DNA of 64,000 nucleotides from Costus lasius (taxonomy: Eukaryota; Streptophyta; Magnoliopsida; Zingiberales; Costaceae). The notes under the pieces are model-generated. The model saw only the letters and a program-made list of their open reading frames with translations, was not told where the DNA came from and did no database searches. Both the position numbers and the translations under genes were made by a program. How positions within the stretch are numbered: the first letter of the stretch is position 1; the number at the start of each line of letters is the position of its first letter. The DNA is taken from contig JANVAS020000203.1 in assembly GCA_027563935.2 (NCBI GenBank), forward strand, positions 9,238,001 through 9,302,000. Direction: 5' to 3'. Shown piece by piece: positions 23,543 through 36,075 of this stretch.

Positions 23543-26500
23543 ATGGCTACTAGATCCGGTGCCCCCTATGGTCTAAATCAAGCTATTGACCATGAGGTGA
23601 GTGCCCTTTCAATGGAGATGGCTTCCCTTAAAGAAACCCTAGCATCCCTTCAACACTCCATAGGTGTTATAGACAATAGGCTTAACACCCTAGAGTCTAA
23701 CTCTAAGATGGATCCCCAAACTACTAGCTGACCTAATAGTGGATCCCACACAAGGGAACCAAATGTTCAAGGATCTCCTTCACACACCCCTAGAGTCAAT
23801 CATGCTCAAACCGAATGGGAAGGGACTCATGCCCCACAAACCCCCTATCATAGACCTAGAGAGTATGATGTGCAACGTGCCATCAAGATCAATCCCCCTA
23901 CTTTTGGTGGGTCTCTTAACCCCAAGGAATTCCTAGATTGGGCCACAAAGCTAGATCAATACTTTGACTATAGCCTTATGCACCATGAAAGTAAGGTTAG
24001 GTTCACAAAGTGCTTATTAGAAGGATCCGCTAGACTCTATTGGACCCATGTCGAGAGAACCATAGAAAGGGATGGTAAGCCACCCGTTGAGTCTTGGGAT
24101 GAAATGAAATTCCTACTTAGGCAAAAGTATGTCCCACCTGGTTTCATGCAAAAGCTTAAGGATGAACTTGGTAGTCACACTCAAGGCTCCTCTACTGTAG
24201 AAGCCTATCAAACCAAGCTAGAAGAACTCCTCATTAGGTGTGAAGTCAAGGAAGACCAAGGTATAATTCTAAGTCGGTTCAAAAATGGACTTAGACCTGA
24301 CATTAAGAGGGCCTTGACCTATTTCCAATTAGATACCCCGGAGATAGCCTATCAAAGGGCCATTGAAGTTGAACAAGAACTTAAGAATAGGAAGGAGACT
24401 CTCCCTCCCCGACCCATCTATAGGCCAGCTCCTATGCACTTGCCTTCTAGCTCAAACCCAAAACCAAGAACTGCTCAAACTACTGACAACTCCATCCCCA
24501 CTTGTTATAACTGTAGGCAGAAGGGACATTTTGCAAAAGAATGCCCTAAGAAGGTCATGGTTTTATCTGAGGAAAACATAGACCCTGAGCCCACCTTTGA
24601 GGAAGACCCGGATCAAGAGATTGAAGTCAACGACTATGACAGTAGTGATGATATCTTCAACACCTTAGGGGTAGTTAGATGTACCCTTGTCAAACCTACC
24701 CCCACTGAGGACTGGCGCCGGACCAGTATCTTCCACACCTACACCAAATGCCATGGTCACATGTGCAAGGTGGTCATTGATGGTGGAAGCAGCCTCAATG
24801 CTGTCTCCCACATAGCTGCCACAAAACTGAACCTCAAAATGGAACCCCGACCTAGCCCTTACAACATTTCCTGGGTTAACCAAACCAGTGTTCCTGTGAC
24901 CCATAGGTGCCTCGTACCTATCCAATTTGGTACATATGAGGACAAGATCTGGTGTGATGTCCTTACTATGGATGTAGCCCAAATCCTCTTAGGACGCCCT
25001 TGGTTATATGACATGGATGTTGTCCACTACGGTCGGACCAATACCTATGTCTTTACCCATAAGGATCAAAAGATTAGGCTAAAAACCTCTCTTCCCAAAG
25101 AACTTAGAGCCACAACTAGTAAGGGTAAGATAGAGGAACCCAAGAAAGGCCAGCCTACCATTCAACTTATAAGGCCTCAAACCTTCACTAAGGAAATTAT
25201 GGAAGATCAACCCCTATATACCTTAGTCATCAAAGAAATCAACCCTGAAGTAGAGGAGAAGCCTTCCCCAGAAGTAGAATCCTTGCTCCAAGAATTTAGT
25301 GAGCTCACTCCAGAGGAACTCCCTGAAGGACTGCCACCCCTTAGGGATATACAACATGCCATAGACCTAGTACCTGGATCCTCTCTTCCCAACCTACCCC
25401 ATTATAGGATGAACCCTACCGAACATGAGGAGCTCAAAAGACAAGTAGATGATTTATTGTGCAAAGGTTACATAAGGGAAAGCCTAAGTCCCTGCGCCGT
25501 CCCAGCCCTTCTTACCCCAAAGAAGGATGGCAGCTGGCGCATGTGTATAGATTGCAGAGCTATCAACAAGATTACTATCAAATATAGGTTTCCCATACCT
25601 AGACTTGATGACATGCTAGATATGTTGGTAGGATCCAAATGGTTTTCTAAGCTTGACCTCAGGAGTGGATACCATCAGGTTAGGATTAGAGAAGGGGATG
25701 AATGGAAGACCGCCTTCAAAACCAAAGACGGCTTATATGAATGGTTAGTCATGCCTTTCGGGCTAACCAATGCCCCTTCCACATTTATGAGGCTTATGAC
25801 CCAAGTGCTTAGACCCTACATAGGGAAGTTCCTAGTTGTATACTTTGATGACATACTTATCTATAGTAAGTCACAAAAGGAGCACCTAGGGCACTTAAGG
25901 CAGACTCTAACCCTTCTTAGAGATGAAAAGCTTTATGTCAACCTGAAGAAATGTTCTTTTCTATCTCCCAAAGTTGTCTTTCTAGGGTTCATTGTATCTG
26001 ACCTAGGGCTTCAAGCTGACCCATCTAAAATCCAAGCCATACTAGACTGGCCAGAGCCCAAGACCCTTACTGAAGTTAGGAGTTTTCATGGCCTTGCTAC
26101 CTTCTACCGTAGGTTCATACGGAATTTTAGCACCATAGTAGCTCCTATCACCAACTACATGAAACAAGGGGACTTTACTTGGACTAAGTCTGCCCATAGG
26201 GCTTTCACTGAACTTAAAAGTAGGATGACCTCTGCCCCTGTTTTAAGATTGCCTGACTTTGGCAAGGTCTTTGAGGTTGATTGCGATGCTTCGGGCATTG
26301 GCATAGGTGGGACCCTCAGTCAAGAAGGTCGCCCTATTGCCTTCTTCAGTGAGAAGCTGAATGAGGCCAAGCAGAAGTACTCAACCTACGACAAAGAGTT
26401 CTATGCCGTGGTTCAATCTTTGAGACATTGGCGGCACTACCTTCTCCACCATGAGTTTACCTTAAATAGTGACCACCAAGCCCTGTCTTACCTTAGTGCC

Positions 26501-28171
26501 CAAAGAAAACTCAATGCTAGACATGCCAAGTGGGTAGAGTATTTACAACAGTACACTTTTGTCTTAAAACACAAATCTGGAGCTAACAACAAAGTTGCTG
26601 ATGCTCTAAGTAGGGTAGTCTTCATTTTGCAAACTATGCATGCTGAACTTGTAGGATTTGAGCATATGAAAACTGCTTACCTAGATTGCCCTGACTTTTC
26701 TGCTATTTATGCTGATATGACTAGAGATGTTATGAGTCACCCCCTGTACACCCTTCGGGATGGGTATCTCTTCCTTGGGCCAACACTCTGTGTGCCTAAG
26801 TCCTCAATCCGGGATTTCCTAGTTTGGGAACTCCATGGAGGAGGGTCTGCTGGGCACCCTGGTCGAGAGAAGACCCGTGCCTTGGTCGAGGAACGATTCT
26901 TTTGGCCTCAACTCTACCGAGATGTGGCCAAGGTAGTTAGGCATTGTGGGAACTGTCAATCCACTAAAGTCCAGAAGCACAATTTTGGACTGTACACCCC
27001 TCTGCCTATTCCCCAGGCACCGTGGCAGGATATTAGTATGGACTTTGTTCTAGGATTGCCTAGGACTGCTGCTAGGCATGACTCTATTTATGTTGTGGTA
27101 GACCGGTTCACAAAAATGGCTCATTTCATACCTTGCACTAAAACTACTGATGCCTCCCATATGGCTAGGATCTTCTTTAGAGACATTGTTAGGTTGCATG
27201 GTACCCCTCTCACTATAGTCTCGGATAGAGACACCAGGTTTGTTAGCCATTTCTGGAGGACTCTATGGGCTCTATTAGGCACAAAACTGAAGTTCTCAAC
27301 GGCCTACCATCCCCAGACGGATGGGCAGACCGAAGTGGTCAACAGATCACTTGGGAGCATCCTTAGGAGTCTCGTAGGAGAACACCCCAGTGATTGGGAC
27401 AAGCTGTTACCTACAGCTGAGTTTTCCTACAATAGTGTTCCAAATAGGACTACTGGTCTGTCTCCTTTCCAAGCAAACTTAGGATACCAACCTAACAAGC
27501 CTATTGACCTGTTCTCTGCCCCTAAACATTGCAAGACCTCTATTTCGGCCCGAGATTATGCTTTCCATATTTCACAATTACATCATGAGCTGTTCAGTAA
27601 GATTCAGGATTCTGTTAATCAATATCGTGACGATACTAATAAACATCGCCGAGAGAAGGTATTTTCTGTAGGGGATCAGGTAATGTTGCGGGTCCGCGAG
27701 GAGCGCATCCAAGGACACGGCCGCAAGTTGGACGTCAAGGGCATCGGGCCCTTCACTATTCTGAAGAGGATCAACAATAACGCCTATCTCTTGGATCTAC
27801 TGCTAGAATTGGGGATATCCTCCACCGTCAATGTGGAGGATCTGACGCTGTATCACCCGCCTCTCTCTATACAAGAACCAGGCATCTGCCCCGAGCCAGA
27901 GATTGAGGTCATACTCGAGGACCAGACCCGACTCACCCCTGATGAGGTACAGCTTTATTACCGCGTCAAATTTACTGATGGTGAGGAGGCCTGGCTCCCC
28001 GAGGCTGAGCTTGCTAGGTCCGCACCTGAGCTTCTCCAAGGGTACAAAGATAATTCTCCAGAGGAGAATTTCTCTCACCCCGGGAGAGCTGATGTGGGAC
28101 CGAGACAGGACCTTCGGAGGTCCACCCGGGTCCGAAAGAAGCCCACTCGATATGGCTATCCTAGCCACTAG
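23543..28171 (+). CDS. gag-pol: CRM gag-pol polyprotein with one in-frame TGA
   Basis: A single frame of 1542 codons begins at ATG 23543 (MATRSGAPYG) and is open except for TGA at codon 63 (23729-23731). Order: gag; CCHC knuckle CYNCRQKGHFAKEC from about residue 321; protease VIDGGSS with Asp 413; RT with YFDD at 767-770; RNase H with CDASG (Asp 915); integrase with HHCC and triad D1167, D1228, E1264, again 35 residues apart; a GPF module (GIGPFTI); then a C-terminal tail with YYRVKFTDGEEAWLPEAEL, which faintly resembles a chromodomain or the CR motif of CRM elements. The 3' LTR begins at 28090, so the last 26 residues and the stop are encoded by LTR. All catalytic residues I can check are present. 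Confidence 0.94.
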
Positions 28172-29866
28172 ATATGGCTTCCTTAGGACTCCATTTTGCC
28201 TATTTTGTCTTAGATTAGGATGCATCATATGGTAGGTTAGATCCACCCTCCAATTACACCATGTAGTTACATGCCTAGGATCCGCCACTTATGTATGGTA
28301 GGTTAGTGCATGAAATTGATGTAATAGTATAGGTCAACTCCATTTTGGGATGCAAGTCAAAATCAAGTCAAGACAACTCCAAGAGGTGCCATGGGCCATC
28401 AGCCCAACTCATGAGCGAATCAGCCCACCCCAATGAAGCAACACCACAAGCACTTCAAAATTCTACCATCCTAGTTGGCAGCCATGTGGAGTTGCCTTCA
28501 TCTCCAACCAAGTCAAGGAGCAGCCTGCACAATGACCTACTTCAGCCCATCATGCGCCAGCCTTCAAGGTCAAGAAGCAGCTTGCACAATGTCCACTTCA
28601 GTCCATCATGCGCCAGCCACCAAAGTCAAGGAGCAGCCTGCACTATGTCAGCCTTTGCAACAACTTCAGTCCCTTCAAGCGCCAGCCACCCATACCAATC
28701 TGCAGCCTGCACAATGTCAGCCCTTTGCAGCCTCTTCAGTCCATCATCATCTCAGCTTTCGAACTTGCCATCCTGCTGAAAACTCCAAAGCTAAACCTCC
28801 ATGCAACCGCCCACTTGGGGAAGAAATCAGCCCATTGAGTTGTCTACATCATGCTTGCTTGTGTGACTTGTCTTTGTGCTTAGGGAAGGGAGACAACCGT
28901 TGGAAGTCTCTCCTATATGTTGTAAACTCTTGCAAGATTGAAACTAGAGTTGATAATTTGAATTCCAAATTGAAGTGTGTCTTCTAGTGTGTGTCACTAC
29001 AACTCTCCTTTCCCCACTCTTCCCACCTTGCCGAAAGCTGCCAGCCTCCTCTTGCTTTCAGCCAGCCGCCCCAACTGATGCTTGGACCTCTCGCATCCTC
29101 CTCCACCAGCAGAAGATGACTTCCATCTTAAGAGGAGAAGCTGAGCCACGCCTTTGTCCAAAATAAGAATCACTTCATCAAACCAAGGGCAAGGCTACCT
29201 CCACTATAGCTAAGTCTTCTCCTCCTTGGTTGTGGTTCTTTGTTACTTGTTGGTGTGGTTCTTCGATACTTGTTGGACAGCCCCTTTGCACTCACGCTTG
29301 TTTTCTGCAGGAGGTGCAAGGCCATGGGATGACAAGCAAGCTACCCCCTCTTCTCTCCCTCTAAGTCTAGATAGTCTATACTATGTTAACAAGGGAATTT
29401 GGAGTCTAGCCTCCCCCTTGATTGTCTTGTGTATTGGCCTCTTAATATTCTTTCAAACTCACCCACGCATGTGTGGGATGCTGCAATGCCATGTATGTAA
29501 GCTCATAGGGCCCTACTTCGTGAGATTCAACCATTGGACCGGTGAAGAACGGGAAGGTCACCCTTTCTATTCTCAAAGGGTGCAAGGTGAGTTCCTCCCT
29601 TAGAGTAGCTCTATTACTTATGGTAGAATTGCATGCCTAGATCTATTTGATGTTGTAGAATCGCATGCTAAGCTTTGTCACATTTCATCTTATCTAGAAG
29701 TGCATACTAGGATTCTCTTGATAAGTAGTTTCGGTTTTCACTATTATATACCAAAACAAACTAATTTCAAACTACGTTAGCTTAAGGGGTTTATTAAGCT
29801 ATACCTAATTAGCAAAATGTTTTCGAAGCACGTTGTTTGAATGTTGCATGCTTGGTGACCCCATCA
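28090..29866 (+). repeat. 3' LTR of the CRM element (1777 bp)
   Basis: It copies 21604-23380 with 8 visible substitutions and no indels. It starts inside codon 1516 of the polyprotein, preceded by a short purine run CGGGAGAG (28081-28088) that would serve as polypurine tract. Confidence 0.96.
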
Positions 29867-30859
29867 CTAGTCCTCTACGTCGATGATATCTTGATCATTG
29901 GAAACAATATTCCTGAACTGCATGCCGTCAAAGCATGGTTAAGAAAATGTTTCCAGATGAAAGATTTAGGAGAAGCAGCCTATGTATTAGGTGTGAATAT
30001 CTACAGAGATAGATCTAAGAGGCTTCTCGGGCTGTGCCAGAGTACTTACATCGATAAAGTCCTGGAGAGATTTCATTTAGAAAATTCTAAAAGAGGATAT
30101 CTTCCAGTCAGACATGGTCTGAATCTTTCAAAGCGTCAGTGTCCACAAACACAGACTGAGAAAGATGAAATGGACAATACGCCTTATGCTTCGGCTATTG
30201 GGTCCATTATGTATGCGATGTTGTGTACTCGCCCAGACGTCGCTTACGGGTTAAGCGTGACCAGTCGGTTCCAAAGTAATCCAGGAAAGGCACACTGGAT
30301 TGCAGTCAAGAACATTTTGAAATATCTTCGGAGGACCAAAGATATGTTCTTGATTTATGGAGGTCAGGAAGAACTCAGTATTGAAGGATATACTGACGCT
30401 TCGTTCCAATCTGACCAGGATGATTTCCGATCGCAATCAGGCTATGTTTTTAGCTTGAATGGAGGAGCAGTGGTGTGGAAAAGTTTCAAACTATCTATTG
30501 TTGCTGATTCCACAACAGAAGCCGAGTATGTTGCAGCCTCGGAAGCATCCAAGGAGGCAGTGTGGATTCGTAAGTTCGTTCAAGAACTTGGTGTTGTTCC
30601 TTCGAGTGCAGATCCATTGGTTATCTTCTGTGATAACACTGGAGCAATAGCACAAGCAAAGGAACCACGGTCGCACCAGAAGTCCAAGCACATACAGAGA
30701 AGGTTTCACTTGATCCGGGAGATCATAGATCGAGGAGAGATCAAGATCTGTAAGGTTCATACAGATGACAATCTAGCTGACCCGCTTACAAAGCCTCTGG
30801 CGCAGCAGAAGCATGAGAAGCACTGTAATAATATGGGTTTGAGATTTCTCAACCATTAG
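29867..30859 (+). pseudogene. pol: A2 pol, 3' part: end of RT and RNase H
   Basis: Frame resumes after CTAGT with the metal-binding LVLYVDDILIIGN and runs open to the natural stop after NNMGLRFLNH. It holds the RT thumb region, the RNase H motifs GYTDASFQSD, STTEAEYVAAS and FCDNTGA, and the late HQKSKHIQRRFH. No lesion is seen in this part. Joined conceptually to 18704-21603 it is colinear with A1. The leading residues 29837-29866 belong to the CRM LTR and are not part of it. Confidence 0.93.
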
Positions 30860-30879
30860 ATTAAGTGCAAGTGGGAGAT

Positions 30880-32558
30880 TGTTGGGGTATGCCCTTAAGG
30901 CTAATGTTTGAGGCCTTGGGATTATATCAGTATCATGTATAAACTTAATGTTTATAAAGGCAATGGTTGTTATTCAGGTTGTTGCATTATCTGCTGCCAT
31001 ATGTATACTTCTGATTAATGTCTCAATGCTGTTCAGCTTGGCTGACATGCAGTATAGTCCTTAGTCGAGATATCTTGGTGAACATGAGACAGCCTTGATA
31101 TGATTGAGACTAATATGTGTTCTAATCTTATAGGATGCTTCGAGCATGGAATAAGATGTAGACTCATGGGTACATTGGATGTACTGGACAGACCCTACTT
31201 AGGATATTCAATTGCTTGTCACAATGTGAATAATCCTTGTATGCAAACAAGTGGCATATTTCCTCTGACTTGAGATCACTTGTGTTTCTAAATGATGATT
31301 GGCATTGTCTTGAGGTAGTTCAATATCATTTGAAACATAATGGTTATAGACTATCTTGGATAATGAGCATGAGTCATGTTAGGGCACTAGTGATAGATAT
31401 AGGATTGCCTTCTCCTTTTTGGAGTGTGATGTTCTACTGGGGCCCCCCTGGATGAGATGGTTGAAAAAGTGTATGGCCATACCCAGATGACTATGTTCAT
31501 CTGATCTAACCACTCTCATCATATTGGAGTTACAGGCTTGACATGCTTATCCAATAAGAACATCCAGTGGCAAAGGAAACATGTATGCCTAGTGAATTGA
31601 ATTCACACTTATGCTGTGGTTTGGGTGTAGTCTTGGAAGACTCTTTCCTTTATATCGGGAGATAGTGATGTGTTGCTAGATACCCCTCACTGATCGTGAT
31701 AACGTAAGTTATCGTTACCGATATTTAAAGGAAACCCTTAGGGTCGCACAATTTGATGATATGGCTTACTTAAGTCAGATCGTGTGGACTGAATTGTTTT
31801 GGTTCAGTTTAAAGGGATTTAAACTCTGATTGTAAGTGAGATATGGTCTGATCATGTTTGATTGATTAGGGCTTGAGATCGGTAAGCTTCGATCGAGAGA
31901 ATTGATGTTAGATCGGTGAGATCAAGAGCATCAAGAGATGGATGGTTAGATCTTGAACCTTTTGGTTCAATATGATCTAGGACAATGCTTGGTTTAATTT
32001 GGTCTTTGAACCAAATTCAATGAACTGGTTCACTTAATGTGAGCGCATGGTTCAAGGGGAGAAGAGAAGCGATCGGTTCACTTGAGGTGAACGCATGGGT
32101 GATCGCATGATCGCATGAACGTTGAGGGTTTACTATTTTTGGAAGTCATGCTTTCCAAAATAGTCTTCACGTCTCCACGTTCGAGAGCATTGCTCTATAC
32201 TCGCCTCTCCTCTCTCGTGTTGTGAAGTTTTCTTCACGCCAAGAAGAATTCGACAAGCCAAGAGATCTCATCCCTTCACTCGATCAGGAGACTTGGAAAT
32301 CCTTGCTAGCACAAGGAACGACAAGGAGAAGCCTCTCTCATCTTGTGTGCGCACGCTTTGGAGGAGAGCCACATCGTTCTCTGCTTCCAAGTCGCCATCC
32401 AAGCAATGGCATTGGTATGATCTTGTGTTGATCTTTACAAAGTTTTAAGTTGATCATATATTTGCATACCAATCGATCTTGTAGGAAACCCTAGATTCCG
32501 CTTTGCGATTTTTATATATGTGCATATTAGGGTTTCCCACCCCCTTTAGTGACTTTCA
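30880..32558 (+). repeat. 3' LTR of A2 (1679 bp)
   Basis: It follows the polypurine tract (about 30869-30879) and ends GTGACTTTCA, then ATAAC and B integrase. Confidence 0.96.
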
Positions 32559-32563
32559 ATAAC

Positions 32564-33114
32564 CATATCTACTAAAGTCATCAGTAAATGTGATGAAGTA
32601 GACATACCCACCTCTAGCTTGTTTGTTGAATGGCCCACACATATCACTGTGTATTAGATCCAACAAACCTGTGGCCCTCTCACCATGCTTGGTGAATGGC
32701 CCCTTTGTCATTTTGCCCAACAAACAAGGCTCGCATGTGTCAAATTCCTCCAAGGAATCTGAATCCAGGAATCCATTTGCATGGAGATTTTGGATGCGAT
32801 TCTTGTTGATGTGCCCTAAACGACAAGCCAAAGATAAGTATTATTTAAACCACTTAGCTCGATCCTCTTAGCATTCACGTTGCACACAGAACTTTGCATG
32901 TCCAAGACATACAACCCATTGCATAGTGTACCAGATCGATAGAATATGTTTGCCAATGAAAAAGAACATGTGTTCTCTTTTATCGCAAAACAAAATCCTT
33001 TCCTTGCCAGGGCAGGAATGGATATAATATTCTTAGTAATCGACAGTGCATAGAAGCAATGTTCTAGTTCTAGTTGAAGTCCAGACGGCAGCGAGAGAGT
33101 GTAGTCTCTTACAG
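32564..33114 (-). pseudogene. pol: Element B pre-integrase region and integrase N-terminus
   Basis: On the minus strand 32831-32556 reads RLGHINKNRIQNLHANGFL, then CEPCLLGKM, giving the HHCC zinc site, and HSDMCGPF with the first catalytic Asp. Upstream (33114-32832) the frame-shifted sequence still reads like the linker found in A1 between protease and integrase (ISIPALARKGF). The coding stretch ends at A2, and its continuation is at 15344. Confidence 0.88.
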
Positions 33115-33478
33115 TTATAGCAGCAACCTATGCCCCGTTACCGACCCGAAGCTCAATCTCTCCTGGTCGCACTGTCCTACTTCGTTTGAGCCCTTGCATA
33201 CTTCTACAAATATGCACTCCACATGCGGTATCCAATACCCACGTATTTGAAGTAGACAGATTGACTTCAACAATGCAAATACTAGAGCCTGAAGATGAAG
33301 GTGTAACCTTTCTCCTCTCCTCTTTCTGGTTATGCCTTTTATAGCTTTCGAGCTTGAGGTCACCCCTCAAGGTTCGACACCAATCCATCAAGTTGGATCC
33401 AACCAACTCGTCCTTTTCCAGGATAGATTGCAGTGACAATATGCTATTGTTCATAGTCATCGTTTCTACAACAACCAA
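33115..33478 (-). pseudogene. gag: Element B gag-protease, in-frame internal deletion of gag
   Basis: The 116-codon minus-strand frame begins like an Angela-type gag (LQSILEKDELVGSNLMDW) but after about 45 residues jumps to a short basic stretch and the protease, WVLDTACGVHICRS, with catalytic Asp kept. In A1 some 240 residues, including the CCHC knuckle, lie between these points. The join keeps frame. A copy like this cannot supply nucleocapsid function. Confidence 0.85.
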
Positions 33479-33816
33479 GAAAAGCAGATTAGCACTACTT
33501 CAAATCATTTAAACTGGACTTATTTTAAATGATCATGGCTCCCACTATTTTAATCGAATTGACAACCCACAAAGTCAATCGGGAAATTCAAGATTTCCTA
33601 GTGAGATGGGATCCTTGTTCCTCACACGGCCTCGCGTCCCGCTTGGGCAGGATGTACTGCATGAGGTGACGCATGTATCTCAACGTAGGCGCGCCAGCCA
33701 ATTGCAACTTAGCAATTCCCCTTCTCAAGACAGTTCAAGCATTTTGTGCCCAGCTAGGGCTGGAACAACACAAAACCCTAACTTCTTGAGGCTGCCTCCG
33801 ATGGAGGCAGTAGCCC
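33479..33816 (-). other. Element B leader, part 1
   Basis: Reverse complement aligns with the A1/A2 leader just before gag, for example GCGGGACGCGAGG and GGATCCCATCTCACTA near 33600-33650. It is noncoding and is cut by the CRM-like solo LTR. Confidence 0.75.
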
Positions 33817-35459
33817 TGCTCTGAGGAGATCTGCTCGGACTCGTAGGGTACCTCTTCGATATGGGTTCCCTTAGAGTCCCCTTTCTTGCATTGCATTTGG
33901 GGTAATTTTCTTTTCAATAAAACCATGCATCATGTAGTCATTTATGGCAAGTCCACTTGTAGTAGGTAGTGCATTGTAATTCATGAAAGTTTATGTACTC
34001 TTGCATCATAGTAGGGTAGTGCATGCATGCATTAGGATCATTTTGGCAGGACATTCAAGTAAGGAGCAGCTCAAGTTCCAGCTCAATGTCACTCAAGGTC
34101 CACTCATCAAGTTCAGCTCCAGAAAAGGAAAAGAAGACTTCAAAGCCCAAGCTCACTTCAAGCCATGCAATAACTCACTTGCTATATTTGTTGGGCGCCT
34201 CTCCAATAGAGCGATCAGCTACCTCATCATCCATCCAAGAGATATGCGCCAACCACTAGTCCAAGCAAGGAATGAATTCAAATCCCTCATCCATTAAGAT
34301 CCAAAATCAAAGGAATTATCCATCAAGATCCACAATCAAAGGAGGGCATTTATGAAGACATTTATGAGAAGTTACCATCTCTTATTGCCGCCCATGCTCT
34401 CATGGAAAGGATTCAAATTTTGAATCTCTTATCCATGCGCCAACAAGCATCTCGCCAAAGGATAAAGAAGACACCTTTCTCGCTAGCCCAAGCATTTAAA
34501 GAGTTGCCAAAAGAAGATCACCAAAGAAGGAAGCTCCCAAAGAGGATTTGCGCCCACATCCTCTTGATTTTAAAATTCAAACTCTATCCATCTTTGTAAT
34601 AGGCGCATGGAAGCTAATGACTATCCTACCCTAGCCCCATCTCGCCTATAAAAACATAGTCTCCACCTTGTATTTCGATTACCTTTTGATGAAATAATAT
34701 TGTCTAATAGTTTCCTAGGTTAAGTAATTGTGTTGGTGTTAGAGTTCTTCCATAGCCGATTTCCCATCCTTTCTCAACTCTTCCACCGAACCCCTAAGAA
34801 GGTTTCATCCCTCCCTTGAGTGCACAACTTCAAGGAGGCCCTTCCTTCATCGTCGGTTTGGAGCAAGAAGAGGAAGTCATCACTTTTCGGCAACATGAAG
34901 TCTTCATCCAATGCGGCTAAGTTTCTTTCTCTAACTTCTTCTCTTTGTTAAAAGAACATTCCCCTACACTAATCCTTGGTTTTCTAACTTTGTAGCTTGC
35001 GCTTGGTGTGGATCAAGGAGGGGCGTTTCCCTCCTTTCTCCTCCCCTTTCTCTCTAGATAACCTAGGACTAGCAAGGGGACTTGTGAGGCTTAACCTCCC
35101 CCTTCACCACCTTTATTTTGTATTAAAATCCGTGACCTGTACAGATCTTTCTGTGAATGTTTGTAAGCTCCACCCTACACCTTCCATCAGAGTAGGACCG
35201 GTGAAGAACGGGAAGCACAGTCCTTCGATTCTAAAGGGCTGCACTATAAGCTTACTTCCTGCATTTACTGCTTTCTAGTGTAATTCTTATTTACAGTTCT
35301 TAGTTTAAACTCGGGTTTTTCCTCTATATATAAAATACAAAAAAATTAGTTTCTCAAACCTCGTTAGCATAACTTCGGTTTTCCCTTATTATTTAGCTAC
35401 TTATCAAAACCAGTTTTCAAAGGCGTTGTTTGACTGTTTTAGTTCCCTGTCCTACATCA
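33817..35459 (+). repeat. CRM-like solo LTR (about 1.64 kb) in the B leader
   Basis: Its ends and landmarks follow the CRM LTR: the opening encodes RRSARTRRVPLRYGFP and a stop (33825-33875), parallel to the polyprotein tail in the intact element. It ends with the same block (CCTCGTTAGC, TTTTCAAAGGCGTTGTTTGA, then CCTACATCA). A TATA box, CCTATAAAAACA, lies near 34650. Leader of B continues on both sides with no internal element sequence, so it is a solo LTR. The exact left end and target duplication are unclear (AGCCC before, GCCTC after). It is a different, older subfamily from the intact CRM. Confidence 0.8.
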
Positions 35460-36075
35460 GCCTCTAGAGTTCCATCACGTGGTCATCACATATGAAAAAC
35501 TAGTCAAGTCAATCCTGACCGTTTTGCCCAGGGCCAACGAATTCCTTACAAAGGCTCATCCAGGATTTTAACTGGACTGGGGAAAACATTGTCACCACAC
35601 GCCTCCTAAAGATAGATGGGTGTGTCCACTAGGGTGGAAACAATGCATAGCACCATTGATCGATAGTGCGACGAGGGCTACACGTCAGAAGGCTGCTAGA
35701 CTTGATATTTGAATGAGGGTTTTGAGGTCTCATCAATTCAGTTTTATCTTATGTCTAGCATTACAGGCATGAAATCCTATAGTGATAACATAAAATAAAA
35801 CATCATAGGCATGCTTTAGCAGATATGGAAAGCAGTAAAGAGATGATGTGATCATAGCCTATTCAAGACATTGAACCAACCCATGCCAGAAGAGGTTCAA
35901 CTCTTGACCTAGGACTCAAGCCCCTAAAGACCTAACCTACCCGACTTCTATCTTGGTCTTCAAGCTCGGCTCCAAGGTCCTCCTCACCATGGTTTAGCTC
36001 TCAAACCCTAGAGGTAGTTCTAGGGAAACCCTAGAAGCACCCTCATAGGTTCGGCCAATGCCATGGGCTTCCTTC
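35460..36075 (-). other. Element B leader, part 2
   Basis: Reverse complement matches the A-type leaders around GGATAG-type motifs, for example CACCTATCTTTA and CCTTCTGACG near 35600-35700. Beyond 35760 the likeness fades. No coding function seen. Confidence 0.65.

Larger units (their letters stand above)
21604..29866 (+). mobile_element. CRM-type gypsy chromovirus, complete, 8263 bp
   Basis: Two 1777-bp LTRs (21604-23380, 28090-29866) are flanked by CTAGT (21599-21603, 29867-29871). By eye they differ at 8 positions (0.45%), which makes it the youngest datable insertion here. It sits inside the RT of A2. The LTR begins TGATG, as known CRM LTRs do. The RT-RNase H region has the CRM-type string SFHGLATFYRRFIRNFST, and the polyprotein runs into the 3' LTR. 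CRM elements are a chromovirus clade often concentrated at centromeres; location here is inferred only from lineage. Confidence 0.95.
15345..32558 (+). mobile_element. Copia element A2 inserted into B integrase
   Basis: Two 1679-bp LTRs (15345-17023 and 30880-32558) bound it, with ATAAC on both sides (15340-15344 and 32559-32563). It lies opposite to B. Without the CRM element inside, it is 8.9 kb, a normal size for this family. By eye the LTRs differ at about 11 substitutions and two 1-bp indels (0.7%). At an assumed 1.3e-8 changes per site per year that is about a quarter of a million years. Confidence 0.96.

Noticed and set aside
24779..24787. CRM protease DGG as a lost active site
   Set aside because: Plant chromovirus proteases often read DGGS at this place, so I do not call it a lesion.
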